Below, one piece after another: positions 56,851-64,000 of a stretch of DNA of 64,000 bases (position 1 is its first letter; each line of letters starts with the position of its first letter). Both the position numbers and the translations under genes were made by a program. This stretch comes from an uncultured Planctomycetaceae bacterium (lineage in GTDB: Bacteria; Planctomycetota; Planctomycetia; Planctomycetales; Planctomycetaceae): the NCBI GenBank assembly GCA_903924405.1, contig CAIYBH010000373.1, forward strand, positions 1 to 64,000, read 5' to 3'. Under the pieces are notes generated by a model. That model searched no databases. It worked only from the letters and a program-made list of their open reading frames with translations, and was not told the DNA's origin.

Positions 56851-57663
56851 TCAGACAGTACAGATGCTGCGCCGCTGAAAGACCACCAGCGCAGCTGTCC
56901 AGAAACAGGCTGACAGCGTCAGCAGAGTCACGACGTCTCGCACCGGAAATCGTCCCTCCTGAATCACAATGGCCGGACGATAGTATTCCATCACCGAAAG
57001 CCATGAAATCGCCTTTGCCCAATCCTGAAATTGCGCGAGAAAGTTCAGGAGGAACGACACGAGCAGGACGGAAAAAACAATACCGATCGCTCGACCGCGT
57101 CGATCACTCAATGCACTGACCAGAAAAACAAAACTGCCAATCGCGAGGTAAACGGCCGCAAGGTTGCTGATGACCAGGACGGCCGATACGAGGCTGAGAC
57201 GCATTTCGGCATGGACAATCGCAGATGCAATCAGGTGCCCCAGCAGTCCTGCGGTCAGCATGACGCCACCCGAGACCACCCATCCGATGGTTTCAGACAG
57301 AAAAATTGCCTTTCGCGTCACCGGCAGACACAGGAAAAAGTCAGCCGTTCCCCGATCAATCTCACCTGCGGGCATCCGTGAGCAATACATCACCTCATGC
57401 GCCCAGATCAGCGTCAGGACTGTGGGGTGCACCCAGAGAAAGGCCTGAGAGAGCTGCGACGAAATCTGATTCCCGGGGTCTACACCCAGCAACGCAGCAA
57501 TCAGCGGCTTGACCAACGGCATCTTGTCGAACACTTCATGAATGTTCCCCAGAACCTTGGGCAGCAGGGCCGTCAACAGTCCCATATCCAGTCCCAGCCC
57601 AAGGCTGAACCAGACCACAGACCAGAAGACTTCGATGCGAATTTTTTCCAGCAGTCCGAACAT
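56851..57663 (-). CDS. ABC-2 type permease, second ABC system
   Basis: A 270-residue permease with about six transmembrane segments, beginning with FWSVVWFSLGLGLDMGLLTA. Cytoplasmic segment AGEIDRGTADFFLCLPVTRK is the ABC-2 hallmark. GAAGAGG lies 6 bases before ATG 57663. It follows the ATPase gene by 56 bases and forms one exporter with it. It has no close likeness to the permeases of the 34-38 kb operon. Confidence 0.85.
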   Translation of the reverse strand: MFGLLEKIRIEVFWSVVWFSLGLGLDMGLLTALLPKVLGNIHEVFDKMPLVKPLIAALLGVDPGNQISSQLSQAFLWVHPTVLTLIWAHEVMYCSRMPAGEIDRGTADFFLCLPVTRKAIFLSETIGWVVSGGVMLTAGLLGHLIASAIVHAEMRLSLVSAVLVISNLAAVYLAIGSFVFLVSALSDRRGRAIGIVFSVLLVSFLLNFLAQFQDWAKAISWLSVMEYYRPAIVIQEGRFPVRDVVTLLTLSACFWTAALVVFQRRSICTV

Positions 57664-57719
57664 GGACCTCTTCCATTTGTGACGGTTTGCGCTGATCAAC
57701 GGCGTCTTACAGCCGCAGG

Positions 57720-58682
57720 TCAGACGCCACCCTGTGAATTGGCGTAGTAGCCTCGAAACAACGCATCGAGTGACGGTGAGCTGACTGAGATATCCTCAAA
57801 ACCCTGAGTACAGGCCCATTCCAGAAAACTCATGACCGATCCCTGAATTTCCAGAAGGCAGGTGCGTGAAAGCCGATCCGGGGGAATGGCCATCAACCCG
57901 GGGCTCATAGACGCCGCTGTGTTCATGGGCCCACCATTGGGCTGCCAGATCACCCGGGCCACAGCAGGCCACTCAGCGGGACCAACCTGGCCAGGGTGCA
58001 GAGTGATCGTGATGGACCGCGGTGCGCGGGCCCTTAGATCCGTGATTCGCGAATTCTCAACAATCTGACCGTTCCGAATAATGGCGATTCGATCACACAA
58101 CGACTCCACTTCGCTGAGCAGATGGCTGGAAAACAGAATCGTGCAGCCGGACTGAGCCATCTCGCGAAGACACAACATCAGTGTGTCCTGCATCAAAGGA
58201 TCCAACCCTGACGTGGGCTCATCCAGAATCACCATCTCAGGCTGAGGCGCGAGTGCGAGAATCAGTGCGACCTTTTGTCGATTGCCTCGTGACATTTTCC
58301 AGACGGGAAGTGAGGGTTCCAGCAGAAACCTCTCGGCCAGTGCCAATCCCTGAGTCTGCACATCGCGGCCATGAATCTGATTCAGGAGTTTCAAGCCGCG
58401 TTGCAGTGTCAACCACGAATAAAGCCGCACATCGCCCGCCACATATCCCACCTGCTGACGGATCGACGCACCTTCGCGCCAGCAGCACTTGCCAAAAATC
58501 TCGGCAGTGCCGGACGAAGCTCGCAGCAGCCCCATCAGGATGCGAATTGTCGTCGACTTTCCCGCTCCGTTTGGCCCCAGAAAACCCAGAATCTGGCCTT
58601 CGGCAACGTCGAGGCACACATCCCGAATCCCGCGCCGCGTCCCGTAACTACGATTCAGGTTTACTGTTCTTAGAATCGTCAT
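57720..58682 (-). CDS. ABC transporter ATPase, second ABC system
   Basis: A 320-residue ABC ATPase: Walker A GPNGAGKSTTIRIL (~38-51), VAGDVRLYSWLTLQRGLKLL, signature MSRGNRQKVALILAL, Walker B MVILDEPTSGLDPLM and LFSSHLLSEVESL. The signature reads SRGNRQ, as in exporter ATPases. The last ~90 residues are a variable C-terminal domain. Adjacent to the permease at 56851. Cargo unknown. Confidence 0.92.
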   Translation of the reverse strand: MTILRTVNLNRSYGTRRGIRDVCLDVAEGQILGFLGPNGAGKSTTIRILMGLLRASSGTAEIFGKCCWREGASIRQQVGYVAGDVRLYSWLTLQRGLKLLNQIHGRDVQTQGLALAERFLLEPSLPVWKMSRGNRQKVALILALAPQPEMVILDEPTSGLDPLMQDTLMLCLREMAQSGCTILFSSHLLSEVESLCDRIAIIRNGQIVENSRITDLRARAPRSITITLHPGQVGPAEWPAVARVIWQPNGGPMNTAASMSPGLMAIPPDRLSRTCLLEIQGSVMSFLEWACTQGFEDISVSSPSLDALFRGYYANSQGGV

Positions 58683-59196
58683 CCGGAAATCCGCTTCAAG
58701 TGACAGGCTTCGACGGCCCTTCTGTCACTGTCCAGGGCCATAGTGGAAAGGACACTTATCAATCACATCCCACGGACATTCATCACCGGTTCGCCATGTC
58801 GATCATGTCAGCCGCGAACAAACCCGTGTCAGACATCAAGAGCTTACGGCATCTCTGCCGGTGCCTTGCGAACGTTACACCAAGCAGCGCCCCGGCAGCG
58901 TTGGCACGGACGACCGCGTCGGCAAGCACGGCAGATCGACAGACGAGTGACGCCAATTGCCGAACACCTATGTGCCATGTTTGCCGGTCAGAAGCTGCCT
59001 CGGTACTATAGACTGCAGGGGCGAAATTGCCATCTCAGACGTACGGACGGGGCGAAGTAACCAGATGCTGAGCAGCAGTCCGATTCATTCTTTTCCGTGC
59101 CCGGGTACGCTGGCCGAAAACTGTCCCGAGATCCACTGACAGAAGAGCGCCTGCGAACGCCCCATCATACAGCTTTCCGAAACTACGTGGTTTGCC
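58683..59196. other. Divergent region between ABC pair and mnmE
   Basis: About 510 bases; promoters for both directions expected but not recognised. No supported gene. Confidence 0.5.
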
Positions 59197-60579
59197 ATGC
59201 CCATTGATCTGCAGGATACGATTACCGCCACGGCCTCGCCGCCGGGTGCTTCGTTGCGCGGAATTGTGCGGATCAGCGGGCCAGAGACTCGGCAATTGCT
59301 CGCGGGAATGTTCACAACGCCCCCGGACACAGGTGATTGGCACTCTGCGACACTTCCCCGACGCTGGCCCGGAACTCTGCGGATTTCTGCCTTTTGTCAG
59401 CCCCTTCCCGCCGCTTTGTTCTTCTGGCCAACTCAACGCAGTTACACGGGCCAGACCATGGCAGAATTGCACTTACCCGGTTCAGAACCAGTGCTCGAGG
59501 GTGTGCTGGAAGAACTGTGCCGGCGAGGAGCTCGACTTGCACGCCGCGGCGAATTCACCATGCGGGCCTTCCTGAATGGCCGCATGGACCTGCTTCAGGC
59601 CGAAGCCGTGCATGGCGTGATTCAGGCCGCGGACCACGACGAACTGCAACGAGCACTCGGTCAATTGGGCGGAGGAATCACCGGAAATCTCCGTATGCTG
59701 AGGACGGACCTGATCGGCCTGCTGGGTGACCTTGAAGCCGGGCTCGATTTCGTGGATGAAGACATCGAATTTGTCAGCAACGAGGAGATTCGTCGCCGTC
59801 TCGGAGCGGCCCTTCAGCTGATTCAATCGCTGGTCAGTGATGCAGCCTCCAGACTTCCGGCTGGCCATCGCCGCAGAATTGTTCTGGCCGGGCTCCCCAA
59901 TGCAGGCAAGAGCACACTTTTCAATAGGCTCACAGGATCTCAGCGGGCGATTGTGTCTCCGACCGCCGGAACGACCAGGGACTACGTCAGCACCCCCGTC
60001 ATCCTGGGAAATTTCACCGTAGACCTTGTCGACACTGCTGGCTGGGAAGACACCGCCGACTCAATCCTTAGCCGCGCGCAGGAGTTTCGTCAGGAGCAGA
60101 TAGACGCAGCAGACCTGATCGTTTGGTGCCGCGCGGCTGATCTGCCAACCGAACAGCGTGCTGCGGAGAGCCAACTGCATCGCCAGCTGCAAAACCGGGG
60201 CTTTGACCTGTTGACCGTGAAAACACGAAGTGATCTCGAAACCACTGCCACCCCAGCCCCAGCGGAAGACATTGCCATCAGCGCCGCCACTGGTGCCGGA
60301 CTGACAGCGCTCACAGAGCGACTCGTCCGGGCGCTCGAAAGGGGCAACCAGGCGCGCTCCGAATTGCTCGGGACATCCGCCGTTCGGTGCCGGGAAAGTC
60401 TGCAGAGGGCTCATACGTGCCTGTCACAGGCCCTGCAGGCGGCCGTAGATCGAAGAGGAGACGAATTGATTTCTCTGGAACTGCGTCAAACGTTGCGGGA
60501 GTTGCAGATAGTCCTTGGTGAGGTGTATACGGACGACCTGCTGGACCACATTTTCAGCCATTTCTGTATTGGAAAATGA
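59197..60579 (+). CDS. mnmE: tRNA-modification GTPase MnmE
   Basis: A 460-residue MnmE that, with MnmG, installs 5-carboxymethylaminomethyl groups on wobble U34. N-terminal formyl-THF-binding domain (~5-115, SLRGIVRISGPETRQ and QRSYTGQTMAELHLPG), helical domain with RGEFTMRAFLNGRMDLLQAE, and G domain: G1 GLPNAGKS (232-239), G2 TAGTTRD, G3 DTAGWE (279-284). The G4 motif is TRSD (343-346), not NKxD. Ends with the strictly conserved FCIGK. Slightly shorter than usual, with a reduced N-terminal domain loop. MnmG is not in the window. Confidence 0.96.
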   Translation: MPIDLQDTITATASPPGASLRGIVRISGPETRQLLAGMFTTPPDTGDWHSATLPRRWPGTLRISAFCQPLPAALFFWPTQRSYTGQTMAELHLPGSEPVLEGVLEELCRRGARLARRGEFTMRAFLNGRMDLLQAEAVHGVIQAADHDELQRALGQLGGGITGNLRMLRTDLIGLLGDLEAGLDFVDEDIEFVSNEEIRRRLGAALQLIQSLVSDAASRLPAGHRRRIVLAGLPNAGKSTLFNRLTGSQRAIVSPTAGTTRDYVSTPVILGNFTVDLVDTAGWEDTADSILSRAQEFRQEQIDAADLIVWCRAADLPTEQRAAESQLHRQLQNRGFDLLTVKTRSDLETTATPAPAEDIAISAATGAGLTALTERLVRALERGNQARSELLGTSAVRCRESLQRAHTCLSQALQAAVDRRGDELISLELRQTLRELQIVLGEVYTDDLLDHIFSHFCIGK

Positions 60580-61035
60580 CCAGAACGGCGTGCTGAGTTC
60601 CTCGTACCGGACCGTGGCAGAAATCTGGTTCACCTTCACGACCGGATTGATTTCCGGCTGGACTGCGAACAACGAACGCTGGTGCCGTGGCACGTGCGGA
60701 CCACCAGAAAACCCGGATTTCCCGGCCGCCAGGTTCCAACTCTGCCGGGAAAATCAGAAAAACTATCGGATTTTGACTGTTTTTGCTGCCTGAAGCCGGA
60801 AAATGACACCGGCGGAGTTCGATTTATCCCCTGACAATCGACGCTTATGGCCTGGTCTGCGCGTCGTACCAAATGGATAATTCGCCGCAGACACATGAGC
60901 TAAATAGAGCGTCTATTCAACTGCGATCATGTCGATGCTGTTTGGCAACTCAAACGGCGGTCTTCAGCACTGTGAGTCTCGCGGTCGGCATTTCCCCGTC
61001 TGCCCCGATTCACTTGTTTTCAGAGAAACGATTCC
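60580..61035. other. Gap before the second DUF1559 gene
   Basis: About 455 bases; no supported gene or repeat. Confidence 0.5.
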
Positions 61036-62082
61036 ATGCGAAAAACATTGTCGCTGCCATCGCAGTCAAATCGTGGTAATCGCAGCGGTTTTACACTCAT
61101 CGAGTTACTGGTTGTGATGGCCATTATTGCCGTGCTGGTGGGGATCCTGCTTCCAGCAGTCCAGCAGGCCCGTTCTGCCGCCCGCAGAACACAATGCCTC
61201 AACAACCTGAAGCAGATCGCCCTTGCTCTGCATTCCTTTCACGATTCGCACGGCAAGTTTCCGCCGGCAAGGCTGATCAGCTACCGCAAGGACAACGTGA
61301 CCGATCAGAAGGGAACTGAACCTGCGCTGGACGAGCCGTCGTGGCTGGCGCACATTCTGCCCTATGTTGAACAACAGGCACTGGCCAACGAGTGGGATCT
61401 GTACACGCCGTTTGGCGCTCAGTCCAGGGCCGTACGAACCAAAGCCGTGTCCACCTACCTGTGCCCGGAGCGACATTCCATGACCAACGCGGTGGCTGAG
61501 GATATTTCGGTGGAGGTGATCGCACCCTGCGGCTGTGTCATGGGACGACAGTTTGTCCCCGGAGGCAGCGTCAGCGACTACGCTGGCAACCACGGTGACA
61601 ATTCCCCGGGAGCGTTTGGGAGAGACACTGATTTCTTCTGGGGAGGCCGCGGAACGGGCGTATTGATTTCCAGTCGTCCCGTACTGGCTCCAAAGACAGC
61701 AGACAAGGACGCTCCGATACTACAGCAGGACTGGATGGACACTGTGGCAATTTCGGACATTCGGGACGGGACCAGTAACACGCTGATGGTTGGGGAATCC
61801 TACATTCCCGAGGGGGAATCGCTGAAGACGCCATGGAACGGACCTGCGTTTCTGGGACGTTACCTGACCCATTTCGCGCGGATCGGAGGTCCGGGGATTC
61901 CCATTGCGCATGGGCCCACAGATCAGCGTGGCACAATGTATTCCTTCGGAAGCGCTCACGCAGACATGGCTCAATTTGCATGGGCCGATGGCAGCGGAAA
62001 AGCCGTGTCGTCATCCATCAGTACGCAGGTGCTTGCCAGTCTCTGCCATCGATCTGACGGACTGCAGTTTCAGGGCTTTTGA
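61036..62082 (+). CDS. DUF1559 pseudopilin-like protein, second copy
   Basis: A 348-residue DUF1559 protein. The prepilin-like segment [20 protein letters not shown] is preceded by a 17-residue leader, longer than in the copy at 49524. [20 protein letters not shown] follows. The C-terminal H-X9-DG motif is kept: His in [20 protein letters not shown]. Cys residues around ~145-170 ([16 protein letters not shown]) are not in the first copy. A lipoprotein gene starts 140 bases after its stop, repeating the gene pair seen at 49.5-51.1 kb. Confidence 0.92.
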   Translation: MRKTLSLPSQSNRGNRSGFTLIELLVVMAIIAVLVGILLPAVQQARSAARRTQCLNNLKQIALALHSFHDSHGKFPPARLISYRKDNVTDQKGTEPALDEPSWLAHILPYVEQQALANEWDLYTPFGAQSRAVRTKAVSTYLCPERHSMTNAVAEDISVEVIAPCGCVMGRQFVPGGSVSDYAGNHGDNSPGAFGRDTDFFWGGRGTGVLISSRPVLAPKTADKDAPILQQDWMDTVAISDIRDGTSNTLMVGESYIPEGESLKTPWNGPAFLGRYLTHFARIGGPGIPIAHGPTDQRGTMYSFGSAHADMAQFAWADGSGKAVSSSISTQVLASLCHRSDGLQFQGF

Positions 62083-62221
62083 AGGCGCTGGCGAACTGAT
62101 TCGCAGCGAAATTGTTCTGAGGACAACCGGCAGCAAAGCTGCCCGAATCGTCAGGGATTTTTTCCAGCATTCGAGACGTCGCGGGCAGCAGTTCGCAGCA
62201 AAGCATGAAGGACCAGCAACT

Positions 62222-62701
62222 ATGATTCGCGGGGGTAAGACGTTGGCCCCGAGTTGGCCATGGCTGTGGATGATCTCCGTCGGAGTAACGCTCTGCGGGT
62301 GCGGTGAGGATCGTCCTCGCGCATACCCGGCGAATGGTCGAGTCGTTTTTTCTGATGGAACTCCCGTTAAACTGGGAACTGTGGAACTGCTGTCCGCAGA
62401 ACATGGCACGACGGCGACAGGGCGCATTCAGCCTGATGGAACCTTTGTTCTGGGAACATGGGAAAGCACCGACGGCGCCTGTGCCGGGGATCACAAAGCC
62501 ATTGTTTCTCAGATGCTGATCTTCGACGGAATGGTCCGGCACACCACGGACCATGGATCACCAGTCGACACGAAATATGGGTCGTACACCACCAGTCCAC
62601 TCCGGGTCACGATTCGCAAATCACCCAGTAACAACCTTGAACTGCAGGTGGAGAAGGCGCGGCGCGAAACCGGCGGAGCATCCGGTTCGGGTGCGAAATG
62701 A
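62222..62701 (+). CDS. Lipoprotein with carboxypeptidase-regulatory-like fold
   Basis: A 159-residue lipoprotein with signal SWPWLWMISVGVTLCGCG (lipobox LCGC, Cys near residue 27). Beta-sandwich segment YPANGRVVFSDGTPVKLGTV then ATGRIQPDGTFVLGTW matches the transthyretin-like pattern of the first DUF1559-linked lipoprotein, though the two proteins are otherwise divergent. The frame is open to 61904, overlapping the DUF1559 gene, but ATG 62222 gives the signal peptide. Confidence 0.82.
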   Translation: MIRGGKTLAPSWPWLWMISVGVTLCGCGEDRPRAYPANGRVVFSDGTPVKLGTVELLSAEHGTTATGRIQPDGTFVLGTWESTDGACAGDHKAIVSQMLIFDGMVRHTTDHGSPVDTKYGSYTTSPLRVTIRKSPSNNLELQVEKARRETGGASGSGAK

Positions 62702-62904
62702 ATCCCGAGTACGCGGACGCACATGCAGGCACCTGATCATGCCCCCTGGCAACAAACGCCACCAGGTAACTCAAGCACCTGCTGGACGAGGAAATGCCGA
62801 AAACCCCGGGACTCAGAGCGACCAGGGAAGGCGGACTGTAGTGACACAGATCAATTCCCACCGACCTGAAGCGGCATAGAAATTCGAATGGACAAGAGAG
62901 CGGC

Positions 62905-63399
62905 ATGAAGATTCGCTTTATTACCGTGGGTGGAACAATCGACAAGGTCTACTTTGATCAACTCAGCCAGTATCAGGTGGGACCACCAGGAGTCGAACGG
63001 ATCCTGCAGGATGTTCCGGTGGGATTTGAATACGAAATCGAATCGCTGATGCGCAAGGACAGCCTCGATATGACCGATGAAGATCGGAACCTCGTCGCGG
63101 CTGCGGTCGAGCGATCCCCGGAATCCCGAATCCTGATCACTCATGGAACCGACACCATGATTGAAACGGCGCGGCGACTGGCCGGATTGACGAACAAGCG
63201 CGTGGTCTTAACGGGCGCGATGCAACCAGCGGGATTCCGGAATTCTGACGCGACGTTTAATCTGGGGCTGGCCCTTGGAGTCCTGCTGTCAGATTCCGGC
63301 CGTGGGGTCTGGCTCGCCATGAGTGGCCAGGTTTTTGATCCCTACTCAGTGCGGAAGAATCGAGATCTGGGAAGATTTGAACACGCGGGAACGAATTGA
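62905..63399 (+). CDS. Short asparaginase-like protein
   Basis: A 164-residue protein corresponding only to the N-terminal half of L-asparaginase. Active-site blocks FITVGGTIDK (5-14) with nucleophilic Thr, and ITHGTDTMIETAR (~77-89) with the second Thr-Asp, plus LTGAMQPAGFRNSDA. The C-terminal domain that completes the ~330-residue enzyme is missing, and no frame carries it on. Short stand-alone versions are known in some bacteria; activity on asparagine is uncertain. ATG 62905 is clear. Confidence 0.85.
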   Translation: MKIRFITVGGTIDKVYFDQLSQYQVGPPGVERILQDVPVGFEYEIESLMRKDSLDMTDEDRNLVAAAVERSPESRILITHGTDTMIETARRLAGLTNKRVVLTGAMQPAGFRNSDATFNLGLALGVLLSDSGRGVWLAMSGQVFDPYSVRKNRDLGRFEHAGTN

Positions 63400-63757
63400 A
63401 TCTTGCCCAACCCCGTTTCCGGCCGCTGATCGGCCGGATTCGTTGGCAAATCCCCCAGGACAGGATTTCGCGGCGCTTTGCCGCCGTATCCGGCTCAGGT
63501 TGAGGCTGAATTCTTAAGAAAATCGTGAATTCGCCCGTGGAAGACAGGGGGAGATTTGTAAGCCGCAATAGCGGGATTCCGGAAATCCGCCAGGAAAATC
63601 GACTTACAGAAATGCGTCGATACCGGGCGCGGAAGGAATCGAGTATGCTTTTCCAACTCCGGGACATTCTGCGCAGGTAACTCCTGCCGCGGTGAATTTT
63701 CCCTGTCAACAGCATTGGTGGGCTCCGGCGCACCCTCTTATAACTGACCTGAAGATT
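63400..63757. other. Gap between asparaginase-like gene and yidC
   Basis: About 360 bases. An 8-base-arm hairpin (63418-63425 and 63431-63438) could end transcription of the asparaginase-like gene. The rest likely carries the yidC promoter. Confidence 0.55.
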
Positions 63758-64000
63758 ATGGAAAACCGTCGACTTTTCATCTTCCTGTTATCCACAATGA
63801 CCTTTCTGTGGCTCTGGTCCAGCTATCTGGCCCCGCCTCCGCCGGAACCGGATGCTGCCGCCGAAGCCACTGCAGACGAAAGTACAGGTTCGGACGCTGC
63901 GGTGGCCGGGACAGCCAACGGCGAGGACGCCGCTTCCGTCGCAGGAGAAACTCCGACGAAAGCCGCGGCAGCCGACCAGACGGCATCACAGCCTCCCGCC
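63758..64000 (+). CDS. yidC: YidC membrane insertase, N-terminal part only
   Basis: The first 81 codons of a gene running off the right edge. MENRRLFIFLLSTMTFLWLW fits the first transmembrane segment of YidC in planctomycetes, followed by a Pro/Ala/Glu-rich linker before the periplasmic domain. YidC inserts membrane proteins alone or with SecYEG. The identification rests on this N-terminus, so it is moderate. The common neighbours rpmH, rnpA and mnmE are not directly adjacent; mnmE lies 3 kb upstream. Confidence 0.6.
   Translation, partial: MENRRLFIFLLSTMTFLWLWSSYLAPPPPEPDAAAEATADESTGSDAAVAGTANGEDAASVAGETPTKAAAADQTASQPPA

Noticed and set aside
63418-63438. Hairpin as a strong terminator
   Set aside because: The stem is only eight bases and is not followed by a T-run; mentioned in the gap entry as weak.

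Overview
The window looks like chromosomal DNA of a planctomycete (Planctomycetota, Planctomycetales-like). The reasons are three DUF1501 proteins, two DUF1559 pseudopilin-like proteins that keep the H-X9-DG motif, an FHA protein next to a membrane-anchored Ser/Thr kinase, a ThiD2-ThiE fusion, a family of GGGGTCAGG-type repeats, wide gene spacing and a moderately high G+C. No phage, plasmid, CRISPR, rRNA or tRNA signal was recognised. Most of the sequence is ordinary core chromosome, and the unusual material sits in repeat-rich gaps and in fused or lineage-restricted proteins.

Layout. 1-5.3 kb: the truncated end of a TIGR03032-like gene, a strong nested inverted repeat, a small membrane protein, and minus-strand metabolic genes (thioesterase coupled to a Clp_N-ThiD2-ThiE fusion; YgfZ). 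5.6-13.1 kb: DUF1501, then a plus-strand run of coiled-coil protein, FHA protein, Ser/Thr kinase with a polytopic tail, and a membrane protein, a possible signalling module. 13.1-16.4 kb: HPF-cold-shock fusion, a bidirectional terminator with a possible small RNA, a vWA membrane protein and a small basic protein. 16.5-19.6 kb: a second DUF1501 gene embedded in dispersed repeats. 19.6-27.1 kb: ribosomal protein S1, lysine 2,3-aminomutase, AsnRS and a third DUF1501 protein. 27.7-34.3 kb: two DUF3299-like proteins, a CPFC-containing exported protein and a large TPR-like protein with an acidic tail.

34.4-38.1 kb is a tightly overlapped four-gene ABC-2 operon (ATPase-permease-ATPase-permease). 38.9-47.1 kb: CsrA, a UxaA-type sugar-acid dehydratase followed by an exported SMP-30-type lactonase, thioredoxin-TPR (CnoX-like), a PTPS/QueD homologue, a Gly/Met-repeat exported protein and PyrF. 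After a 1.6-kb gap, 48.7-64 kb holds a small membrane protein, two DUF1559 plus lipoprotein pairs, rhamnulokinase, FtsY, a small anchored protein, a parvulin-type lipoprotein PPIase, a second ABC pair, MnmE, a short asparaginase-like protein and the start of YidC. FtsY, the PPIase and YidC all serve protein export or envelope biogenesis, but they are separated by unrelated genes.

Starts were chosen by Shine-Dalgarno fit and family N-termini. All functional calls are by eye from motifs; no database search was run.
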